DNA of 64,000 nt from a virus, in the IMG/VR virus record IMGVR_UViG_3300042549_005369, positions 1 through 64,000 of that record. One strand, 5' to 3'. Under the pieces are notes generated by a model, which was not told the DNA's origin, searched no databases, and saw only the letters and a program-made list of their open reading frames with translations. This document shows positions 44,472 to 51,731 of the stretch, one piece after another. The position numbers and the translations under genes are program-made. How positions within the stretch are numbered: position 1 is the first letter of the stretch; each line of letters opens with the position of its first letter.

Positions 44472-44473
44472 GG

Positions 44474-44965
44474 TTATACGGTGATTCTGATACGCGCTTT
44501 GACTTGCGAGACTGAGCGTGTTTTCTTTGTGACGCAATTACCCTCGCGTGATCCTGCGGCGTTAGTATTGCCATCAATCGTTTGAATCTTGCCGTCCTTG
44601 GCATCGGCCAACGCGATACCAATGTGGGAAAATTTGAAAATAACCAAGTCACCACGCTTGATGTCACCCATTGGGTCATGCTTGGTATTCGTGCTTTTAT
44701 CCTGAGCAAGTGACCAGTCAATAAATCCAAACGCGCTTGGCGTAGTGGGACGCTTAAAAGTCACAGATCGGCCAGCGAGAACAACTTGGAAGCACCAGCA
44801 GACAAAACTAGCGCACCAAGCGTAGCCGTCATCGGTTGCGTTTGGCTTGTAGTTGTCAGCGGCAAAGAATGGTTGTAGTTCTTTTCCTTTGTTATTCCCG
44901 CCGCTTTCCTTAACTCCGAGCTTTGTCAATGCGGTGATAACTAGTGATTCTGCGATTGGTTTCAT
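44474..44965 (-). CDS. CHAP/NlpC-P60-type endolysin
   Basis: 163 residues. 'GVKESGGNNKGKELQPFFAA' start, catalytic Cys in YAWCASFV (C51), His in FSHIGIAL (H114) and Asn/Asp in IDGNTN (N133) form a papain-like Cys-His-Asn centre. It would cut peptidoglycan at the end of infection. No signal peptide is seen, so it needs a holin. ATGA overlap with the preceding gene; small membrane proteins lie two and three genes upstream. Confidence 0.85.
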   Translation of the reverse strand: MKPIAESLVITALTKLGVKESGGNNKGKELQPFFAADNYKPNATDDGYAWCASFVCWCFQVVLAGRSVTFKRPTTPSAFGFIDWSLAQDKSTNTKHDPMGDIKRGDLVIFKFSHIGIALADAKDGKIQTIDGNTNAAGSREGNCVTKKTRSVSQVKARIRITV

Positions 44966-45420
44966 AGTAGTTTAGAATGCACGCTCTTATCCTTCTTCCA
45001 GAAGTCCTCCCCGAAGCTCATAACCGCTTGGTAGTATGGTTCAGAGAGCGGGAAACGGTCTTTGCGCATGAGCGAGCGGAAAAGCCCGTTGACCTGCTCA
45101 AAAGTTAGCTTAAAATGATTCGTGGCTGAGAACTGGAAAAGCACATCGTGAACTAGCGATGCGTGGACGTTGGTAGCATGATCTGGAGTGCCGATCCACA
45201 CACCTAGCACTTTGCGTTTGGGACTACAACCATTCCATGCGTAGTTTGGTGAGACATAGAGAATGCCCTCCTCGATTGTCGCCCAGACTCTTCCGCTGCT
45301 ATCGCAGAATGCCGCATTGCGGTGGAAGAATTGGAGTGGTGTCGCGATGATGCGTTTGGTAACAAAGCGATAAACTTTGCTGTCAGTCGTCCGAGCGTAG
45401 TCTGTGCCGAGGTGGATCAT
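44962..45420 (-). CDS. DUF1353-like protein
   Basis: 152 residues from ATG 45420 (10 bp after the previous stop). 'YAWNGCSPKRKVLGVWIGTP', 'ASLVHDVLFQF', 'FRSLMRKDRFPLSEPYYQAV' matches the DUF1353 pattern (GxSxP...AxxxHDxLY...F...L...G). Found near tail and lysis genes of many phages; function unknown. Confidence 0.65.
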   Translation of the reverse strand: MIHLGTDYARTTDSKVYRFVTKRIIATPLQFFHRNAAFCDSSGRVWATIEEGILYVSPNYAWNGCSPKRKVLGVWIGTPDHATNVHASLVHDVLFQFSATNHFKLTFEQVNGLFRSLMRKDRFPLSEPYYQAVMSFGEDFWKKDKSVHSKLL

Positions 45421-45430
45421 TTTTTGTAAG

Positions 45431-45775
45431 CTATGCGTTTGTCTGCAAAATCCAATCTTGCAAGCGTTTGACGACATCACTTGCGGTGTGACCGTCCCAC
45501 TCTTTTCCTATGTCAAGTATTGCGCATTTTGTCGCCTTTGCAATTTCCATCATTGCATCTGGCAAGTGATAAGTGACCGTTCCAGTCGGCAAATCCATAC
45601 CAGCGATAAACCAGCCATTCCATTCGCTTTCGTCATGATGCTTTTTACTCACCCAAGAAATTGACGGATTGCTTGCCATCAAAGCAAGAAAAAGCGTGCA
45701 TCTGTGGTCGTATAGTTCGTTAAAGGTGTGGTATCCGTCAGATACTTCCCCCATGTTTTTTGGATCGTCTATCAT
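45431..45775 (-). CDS. Conserved hypothetical phage protein (DGYHTFxELYDHR family)
   Basis: 114 residues from ATG 45775; the frame opens further upstream but the conserved part starts here. 'DGYHTFNELYDHRCTLFLAL', 'WNGWFIAGMDLPTGTVTYHL', 'WDGHTASDVVKRL' is a very recognisable phage family without known function. Coupled to the membrane protein gene upstream by a short overlap region. Confidence 0.8.
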   Translation of the reverse strand: MIDDPKNMGEVSDGYHTFNELYDHRCTLFLALMASNPSISWVSKKHHDESEWNGWFIAGMDLPTGTVTYHLPDAMMEIAKATKCAILDIGKEWDGHTASDVVKRLQDWILQTNA

Positions 45776-45776
45776 G

Positions 45777-45983
45777 TCATTTGTCTCGATGTTGAATTGT
45801 TTTCCAGAAGCAGCCGTGCGCCCCGCAGCCGCCACTTAGTCGCGTGACATCTTTCTCCAAAGCCTGTATACGGTACATCAGCAGTGAGTAAATTAGTTTA
45901 CCCAAGGCTCCGACAATTCCGCAGAGCGAGAGAAAACCCGTTAATGCCCAGCCGATTGGGATCGTGAAGTTTGCTTCGTTCAT
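45777..45983 (-). CDS. Putative holin or spanin-like membrane protein
   Basis: 68 residues: one or two hydrophobic helices (about 9-37, 'IPIGWALTGFLSLCGIVGAL' onward), a short coiled coil (IQALEKDVTRL) and a Cys-containing end. Membrane helix plus coiled coil near an endolysin gene is the profile of small holins/XhlA-like proteins. Inference from position and topology. Confidence 0.5.
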   Translation of the reverse strand: MNEANFTIPIGWALTGFLSLCGIVGALGKLIYSLLMYRIQALEKDVTRLSGGCGAHGCFWKTIQHRDK

Positions 45984-46231
45984 TGGAAAAGGTCATCTAG
46001 CTGTTCAGGTGTTAGTGAGAATTTAGGCGCAAGAGCAGCGAGCAATTCTGAGTTTCTGCGAACGGTTGTTTCGTATTCCCATGAGTTCTGAGCCAAGGCT
46101 CGATCCATTTCGTTGGGGATTTTTGCAATCTCATCGTCAACCAAGTTTGGCGTGATGCCAGCGAGAATCAAACGTTGGCGAAACATCGCCATGCTTAGAC
46201 TCATTGTATCTCTGTCTGTCTCGTTTTTCAT
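45980..46231 (-). CDS. Small helical hypothetical protein
   Basis: 83 residues, helical and acidic; ends 'FSLTPEQLDDLFQ'. ATGA overlaps with both neighbours (tail fibre and membrane protein). It could be a chaperone or a connector for the fibre. No family recognised. Confidence 0.5.
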   Translation of the reverse strand: MKNETDRDTMSLSMAMFRQRLILAGITPNLVDDEIAKIPNEMDRALAQNSWEYETTVRRNSELLAALAPKFSLTPEQLDDLFQ

Positions 46232-48498
46232 CCAAGTATAAGTTTGCGGTTAAGTATTTTTGCGATGATTGATTGCCCTGCGAGCGGGGCAACTGTCGAG
46301 TGAGTTGCTGCAAGCCATAGCGGTATCCCTTGGTTTGCAAATGCCCCACTTGTTGGCCCACCCGCAAGCGTTACCGTTGGGGTTAAACTTGGCACGGATG
46401 CCGCACTATTGTTCCCAAACCACGTGTGCGCCGTAACGATTCCTGCCGCATCCAGACGGACAATAACATTGAAAAACCCGTCAAGGTTTACCGCGCCTAA
46501 CCCAGTGTCGATTCCAGTCCCTTCAACATAAGTGGTGCCGTTGTGCGCCCAAAGGTTAAATTCCAGTTTGCTTGTCAAATTATTCCAAGCAATTCGCCAT
46601 CCGAAGCCCCTGCCAGTAGTAGCGTTCGCGTCTGCCGCAACTGCTGATGCGCCATTGGCCATGCCAATTCCACAGCGAAAACTTGCGCCATTTGCACCAG
46701 CTCCCGCATGGATAATATTTCCTGCGCTTGCTAGCGATACTGGCATTACAACGTTAGCTGCACCAGAGTTGCCCGGATTGCGATTCCAGTTACGGAAACG
46801 ATACACGTTTGGGCGCAGGTTGGCGGTAGCGGTTGTGAGGTTCAAATTGTCACCGTCAGCCCCCCCTACTGCGGTTGCCCCATTAGCAACAAAATTTCCG
46901 ATGTCGCTTTCCATTACCGTGAGAAGCGTAAATAACTCAAGTGCTGCTTTGTGCGCCGTTGCTGCGCCTGTCCCATAAGTGTAAGCCGTGCCGTTAAACG
47001 TGGTTGTTCCCGATAGTGTGGCAGCGTCAGCGTTTTGCGTGGCAAGTGTCCCAAGACCCAAAGCCGTGCGATGCGCTGTCGCTGTTGATCCATTATATGT
47101 AAATGTCGATCCTGTTTGATATGTTGCACCCAATGAGGAAACTACGCCTGAAAATGTTGCTAGCGAGTTGCTAAGGTCAAGTGATGTTGCAACTGATCCA
47201 CCATAGCTAGTTTTGAAAAGTAATTTGTCGCTCGTCGATCCTGTTGCCTCGGTTGTGATAGCTGCCGTGGTGACTGGACTGCCGCCGTTATACCATTGCC
47301 AAATGATTTGTTGTCCATCCCCGACTGCTGTCGGATTGGCTGTAAATGTCATCTTAGTCTGAATCCCAGACGTGACATCCTGCGAAAGCGTTAGGTTGGA
47401 AATATCGAGACTTGCCGTGCCGTCTGATGTCGTTGCACTTGTCACAGCGTTAGGCGCGATTGCCTCTACCGCTGTCGTGAAGTCTGAAATGTCTGTGCTC
47501 GCGATTGCGCCTGTCGTCGAAGCAACTAGCGCAAGATTGCCGCTTGCGTCTGGGAATGCAATGCTGCGTACATCGGTAGCCGCTTGTCCGCTGAGTATTA
47601 CAACGCCGCCTGAGTTCGTGCTTGCTAAAGAGATCGAGCCGCTTGGGTAAACCTGAACGGATGCGACATTTAGAGATGCCGTGCCGTCACTGGTCGTTGC
47701 GCTTGTAACGCTGTTGGCAGCTTGAGTTATGGTTCCAAAAAGTATCGAGTGACCATTGGTGAGTGGCGATCCTGCCGATGACACCAAAGTCACGGGGAAA
47801 GTATAGTATGCCGTCGAGGTATTGGCACCCGTCACCGTTGGTGTCCCACTGATCTCCCAAATCTGGTTTTGCGATGAATCGTTTCGGTTTTGTATGAAGA
47901 TTTTTTGACCTTCAAGGAAGAATGAAAGGAAAAGCTCAACGTCGGAACCCTCATCATCCTTGTGCGAAACGAGGATTGCCGTTGCACTTGTTTGAGTGGC
48001 ATTGTTCCAAAGCAAATGTCCGTCTGTCGGATAGCCGCTTGTGGCGTTGGTTTTAGCCTTGTATCGCCATGCCGTAGACGATCCACCGTTTGCCCCCGTC
48101 GCACCTGTCGCACCTGTCGCTCCCGTCGCACCAGTTGGGCCTTGTGGTATGCCGAAATTGAAAACCGCTGCGCTTGACGTGCCTACATTGACGACTGTTG
48201 CGGGCGATCCTGCGGAAAGCGTAGTCGTCGTTCCGACTGAGACCGTTGCTGCGTTGCCAGTTGCACCTGTTGCCCCCGTCGCACCTGTCGCACCTACTGC
48301 GCCTCGCGGTATGCCGAAATTGAAAACCGCTGCGCTTGATGTGCCAGCATTTGAGACCGTTGCCGATGACCCGGGTGCAAGTGTTGTCGTCGTGCCGACT
48401 GCAATCGTTGCTGCTGCACCCCCGGGGCCTTGTGGGGCTTTTATCTCCACTCGGATTGGAGCACCTTCGATAACGGCTTGGATGGCAGGAATTGGCAT
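46228..48498 (-). CDS. Collagen-like tail fibre / receptor-binding protein
   Basis: 756 residues. The N-terminus contains two copies of a module of about 53 residues (ATxxVGTTTTLxxGSxATVxN...AAVFNFGIPxG), each ending in a collagen-like (GAT)n run. The centre is a Ser/Thr/Gly-rich beta region ('SVTSATTSDGTASLNVASVQ' and a second copy near 370), and the last about 200 residues look like a lectin-like jelly roll ('FRCGIGMANGAS', 'RIAWNNLTSKLEFNLWAHNG'). Such proteins form trimeric fibres with a C-terminal receptor-binding head. Confidence 0.8.
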   Translation of the reverse strand: MPIPAIQAVIEGAPIRVEIKAPQGPGGAAATIAVGTTTTLAPGSSATVSNAGTSSAAVFNFGIPRGAVGATGATGATGATGNAATVSVGTTTTLSAGSPATVVNVGTSSAAVFNFGIPQGPTGATGATGATGATGANGGSSTAWRYKAKTNATSGYPTDGHLLWNNATQTSATAILVSHKDDEGSDVELFLSFFLEGQKIFIQNRNDSSQNQIWEISGTPTVTGANTSTAYYTFPVTLVSSAGSPLTNGHSILFGTITQAANSVTSATTSDGTASLNVASVQVYPSGSISLASTNSGGVVILSGQAATDVRSIAFPDASGNLALVASTTGAIASTDISDFTTAVEAIAPNAVTSATTSDGTASLDISNLTLSQDVTSGIQTKMTFTANPTAVGDGQQIIWQWYNGGSPVTTAAITTEATGSTSDKLLFKTSYGGSVATSLDLSNSLATFSGVVSSLGATYQTGSTFTYNGSTATAHRTALGLGTLATQNADAATLSGTTTFNGTAYTYGTGAATAHKAALELFTLLTVMESDIGNFVANGATAVGGADGDNLNLTTATANLRPNVYRFRNWNRNPGNSGAANVVMPVSLASAGNIIHAGAGANGASFRCGIGMANGASAVAADANATTGRGFGWRIAWNNLTSKLEFNLWAHNGTTYVEGTGIDTGLGAVNLDGFFNVIVRLDAAGIVTAHTWFGNNSAASVPSLTPTVTLAGGPTSGAFANQGIPLWLAATHSTVAPLAGQSIIAKILNRKLILG

Positions 48499-48502
48499 AT
48501 TT

Positions 48503-48841
48503 TTAAGGAATGTTAGGGGTGAACCATTTTACCTCGGGCATCCATTCAAGAAAGGGATTGCCTTCAAAGTCGCGGAGGCCGATGCGGACGTATCCAAGAG
48601 GCAGTGACCGAGTTTGCTCGGGAGTCATGGTGATGGTAATTGTCCCAGTGTCATCGTAGGCACTAGTAACGGTTGGAACCACGATAACGCGGTCGGCGCG
48701 AAGGTCTTTTATCTCGCACACGAATGGCCCAAGGTTGGTCAAGTCTAACGGGTCATCCGTAGCCGTAACAACGAACAGAAAGTCAAAAGACCATCTGGCA
48801 CCTCGGAAAATAGGAACATCTTGTGGCTCGCCCGGAGTCAT
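48503..48841 (-). CDS. Small virion or baseplate-like beta protein
   Basis: 112 residues: 'IFRGARWSFDFLFVVTATDD', 'FVCEIKDLRADRVIVVPTVT', 'LPLGYVRIGLRDFEG'. This is the Ig/BppU-like beta fold of small phage structural proteins placed next to fibre genes. Its ATG directly follows a perfect 9-bp hairpin arm (48842-48879), so translation may be controlled. Confidence 0.55.
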   Translation of the reverse strand: MTPGEPQDVPIFRGARWSFDFLFVVTATDDPLDLTNLGPFVCEIKDLRADRVIVVPTVTSAYDDTGTITITMTPEQTRSLPLGYVRIGLRDFEGNPFLEWMPEVKWFTPNIP

Positions 48842-48879
48842 CTTGCCATCAGACTACTGATAAGTAGACCGATGGCAAG
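48842..48879 (-). promoter_or_regulatory. Hairpin touching a start codon
   Basis: CTTGCCATC (48842-48850) pairs perfectly with GATGGCAAG (48871-48879); after a 3x3 internal loop CTACT (48854-48858) pairs with AGTAG (48863-48867) around a tetraloop. In the minus-strand mRNA the lower arm ends at the base before the ATG at 48841. The upstream minus-strand gene stops at 48893. There is a T run only on the 5' side, so this is not a standard terminator. Confidence 0.7.
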
Positions 48880-48892
48880 AAAAAAGTGTGGG

Positions 48893-51115
48893 CTAAATTC
48901 CAAACCCTACGTTCATTTCCCACTGCGGTCGGTTCGGGAGCAATTCAGTGATGCCCCTTTTCAGTCCTTCCGTGAGAATTTTGTCTGCAAAGTTAAGGAA
49001 TTGAGCCTCACCAAACGGAACGCCCCATGCTTTTTCTGTGGTGATTTTCACAGGATCGACTGCATGGAGGTGGAAGTAAGCCATTTCCATGGGGAATTTT
49101 TCCCACACTCCGAACTTGCGAATCACGTCCATTGCTTTCTCGCGCTCGTAGACGTAGGGAGTGTGCGTTGAGAATACCTTCTGGTTTTTGATTCCCATCT
49201 CCGAAAGCATGGTCAGAACTCTCACGATGCCTACACGCCATGCGTTAGCTTGCGGGTCGGCACGTCGGCAGAAATCCTCGGGGATGTCTTTCAGATACAA
49301 GGTTTTTTCGCAGTCTTCCCATGTGGTAGGGCGGAGAAGCAGGATGTCGTCGTTCATCCACAGAACCTTTTTGGCGGTCTGCACACCCTTGGCAAGAGCT
49401 TCTTGGTAGGTGTATGCCCCAATGTATCGGACGCGTCCGCCCTCGATCAGCCACCCGGGTTTCTGCGTCCCCATAATGTAGATGGGGCATTCCTTGTCCT
49501 CGAAAAACGTGTCAATAGCCCGCAGGGAATACCGCAGTTCGTGCCACTTCTCGGCATCTGCTTTCCACGGGTAGACGATGGCACGTTCAAGATCAGGAGT
49601 ATCTTTGCCTAGCTGTGGGTTTGATACTTCTAGCTTGATCGCAGGGTGAATGCTGACTTTGTGCCACCGTTTCGGGACTGGCTCCCATTGGCCGTAGGAG
49701 TTGCCTCCTGTGTGCCAGATTTCGGGAGTCACTACGTATCCGTTATGTTTGCGCTCGCCAAGCCATGCTCCCCACCATCCAAAGGTAGAGTTGCTGATGA
49801 TGTGGTGATGGCAGGATGCCAATGTGCGGATGCCCTCAATCGGCTCTTGTGGGGGCATGACAGTCACGTTGGAGTAGTGGGCGAAAAAATCCGAACACCA
49901 GTCGGGATCATCTGATACCACAATGAAATGACAACCCACGACTCGCTCTGCCATCCACTTCATGCCGTTCACGAAGTAGTCAGGGGTGGTGACATTAAGG
50001 CGGCTATGCTTCAGGTAGTCGCCACGGCGGACTTGTATTCCGACAGGTGTTGTCCCTTCGGGGTTTGGCAGTTCCACAGACTCTAGCTCGAAGATTGAGG
50101 CAATCTCGTCTGCATGGTCGCCAAAACAGGCTTCCGCTTGAAACGGGCAGGCGATGCGGCACACTTCATCTTTCGAGCCGATGATTCGCGACTTGGCAAT
50201 ATCGAACAGCCCGCGATGCCCTTGACCAATTTTGTTCATCAGGAGTGGCTCATCCCGAGCAGGGGACTCAGCAAGTCCGAACACCCCAAGGCTGAACTCA
50301 CGTAGGCTGCTTGGCTTCCACGTCCAGCGGAGTGGCAGGTTGAGCGTGCGGGACAGGCTATACGCCGCTGCCCATTCAAACATCTGATTGCCGAGGCCAC
50401 AGTTTTTGACGAACTCTAGCTCGATGATCTTGTCGGACTTTGGCATTTTCCGTGGTGCTACGCTGTAACGCACAGAGTCGGACGGCGGTAGTTCGAGAAG
50501 CCCAAGACGCTTTACGAGATCGAGGTTGAAGCCCTTGTGATTCCCCCAAAGGTGGACGAACCACGATGGCTCAAAGTCGCGGCAGTAGCGATTCCAATGC
50601 GAAGACAATACTTCGGCCTTGACCTTGGATTTCACCGCGCAGGTGTTGAACCAGTGCTGCTCTTGGTATTTTTCGACGAACTCGGTGTTTCGCATCGTCG
50701 CAAGCAACTTCTTGGCGTTGGCTCTGTCGCAACTCCATACACCTGCGTTGAAATAATTCCATTCAGATGTCCCTGCGATTTCGCCGTAGTTCTTGTCCGA
50801 CCACTCGCGCCAGAAGCGATTGTGCATCGTGTGCCATCGGTCGGTGGCTACGCAGAATGCTTTGCGCATGGGGAACTCAGGGGTATCGGAACGAACGAAC
50901 ACGTCCGCGTCCACGTAGAGTATGACATCATTTTTCCCCTTGAGGAATTGTTCAAGCATGTCCATTTGGACGAGCTTTGGCGTTGGGTAGTCATGGGAAT
51001 TGTCCCAGACAGTCAGTGGGTAATTGTGGCGTTCGCACCACTGGTCGAGGGTGGCAGAACATTCAGCTATGATCGGGTCGTTTCCGAACCGTAGGGTATG
51101 GACTTCTAGTTGCAT
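48893..51115 (-). CDS. Three-domain glycosyltransferase (GT8-like + GT11 fucosyltransferase-like + third GT)
   Basis: 740 residues. Domain 1 (about 1-215): GT-A glycosyltransferase with DxD in ILYVDADVF (D69, D71) and 'EWNYFNAGVWSCDRANAKKL', GT8-like. Domain 2 (about 230-495): alpha-1,2-fucosyltransferase-like GT11, with GLGNQMFEWAAAYSLSR (about 237), VQVRRGDYL-type motif (IQVRRGDYLKHS, about 360) and SNSTFGWWGAWLGE (about 450). Domain 3 (about 500-740): a second GT-A type with WMNDDILLL (about 587). Such a fusion could build a short glycan step by step. It lies in the virion-gene region with a methyltransferase and another fused glycosyltransferase. Leader ATTACCACCACC. Confidence 0.8.
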   Translation of the reverse strand: MQLEVHTLRFGNDPIIAECSATLDQWCERHNYPLTVWDNSHDYPTPKLVQMDMLEQFLKGKNDVILYVDADVFVRSDTPEFPMRKAFCVATDRWHTMHNRFWREWSDKNYGEIAGTSEWNYFNAGVWSCDRANAKKLLATMRNTEFVEKYQEQHWFNTCAVKSKVKAEVLSSHWNRYCRDFEPSWFVHLWGNHKGFNLDLVKRLGLLELPPSDSVRYSVAPRKMPKSDKIIELEFVKNCGLGNQMFEWAAAYSLSRTLNLPLRWTWKPSSLREFSLGVFGLAESPARDEPLLMNKIGQGHRGLFDIAKSRIIGSKDEVCRIACPFQAEACFGDHADEIASIFELESVELPNPEGTTPVGIQVRRGDYLKHSRLNVTTPDYFVNGMKWMAERVVGCHFIVVSDDPDWCSDFFAHYSNVTVMPPQEPIEGIRTLASCHHHIISNSTFGWWGAWLGERKHNGYVVTPEIWHTGGNSYGQWEPVPKRWHKVSIHPAIKLEVSNPQLGKDTPDLERAIVYPWKADAEKWHELRYSLRAIDTFFEDKECPIYIMGTQKPGWLIEGGRVRYIGAYTYQEALAKGVQTAKKVLWMNDDILLLRPTTWEDCEKTLYLKDIPEDFCRRADPQANAWRVGIVRVLTMLSEMGIKNQKVFSTHTPYVYEREKAMDVIRKFGVWEKFPMEMAYFHLHAVDPVKITTEKAWGVPFGEAQFLNFADKILTEGLKRGITELLPNRPQWEMNVGFGI

Positions 51116-51132
51116 GGTGGTGGTAATGGTGA

Positions 51133-51705
51133 TTATTTGCGTCGAAAAACGGCGAACCCACGGAATGTTTTTTCGCTGTTACGGTCAATGGCGTCCTCGG
51201 TGCATTTCCAGTCAGGGTGCTGTCTTAGCAGCTTCGCAGCATTCCAAGACCCCCAGCAGCCTTTCAGGCGTGGGAACGCTTGAGTGTCGTGCATACAGAT
51301 GACCTTGGCTCCCCATGCGAGGGCGCGGAGAGTATCGGCAAGCGCAGGCCAACGGTGATCGCCGTCGATGAACACGAAGTCGGCCGAAGAGATAGTTGTC
51401 AAATCCCATGATGGCGTTGTGTGCAGCGTAACCTTGTTGGGGTCATTGGCGAACGCTAAGACGCGGCGAAGTTCTGGGGTCGGAGTTAGCTCGATGACGT
51501 GCAAATGGTCGAGCTTACCTGCGTTGAGGGCCTCAATCAATGCGCAGGTCGTGCGTCCTTTCCATGGGCCAATTTCCACGGCTACGCGGCTGCCCTTCCA
51601 GTCGGAGATGGCAGCATCATAAAGCATGTAAATGTGGCGGTCGTCCATCTGCATCCAGTCTGATTGGACAAGTGGGTATTTCTGTAAGTCAAATGTGGGT
51701 GTCAT
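51133..51705 (-). CDS. Class I SAM-dependent methyltransferase
   Basis: 190 residues. 'DDRHIYMLYDAAISDWKGSR', SAM motif VAVEIGPWKGRTT (E44-G46), 'LDHLHVIELTP', 'ADFVFIDGDHRWPALADTLR' (motif with D for SAM/metal). This is the Methyltransf_24-like type often acting on sugars or glycolipids. Its closest relative in the window is the C-terminal domain of the next gene upstream. The leader is a run of ACCAACC units. Confidence 0.85.
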   Translation of the reverse strand: MTPTFDLQKYPLVQSDWMQMDDRHIYMLYDAAISDWKGSRVAVEIGPWKGRTTCALIEALNAGKLDHLHVIELTPTPELRRVLAFANDPNKVTLHTTPSWDLTTISSADFVFIDGDHRWPALADTLRALAWGAKVICMHDTQAFPRLKGCWGSWNAAKLLRQHPDWKCTEDAIDRNSEKTFRGFAVFRRK

Positions 51706-51731
51706 ATTGGTGGTTGGTGGTTGGTGGTTGG

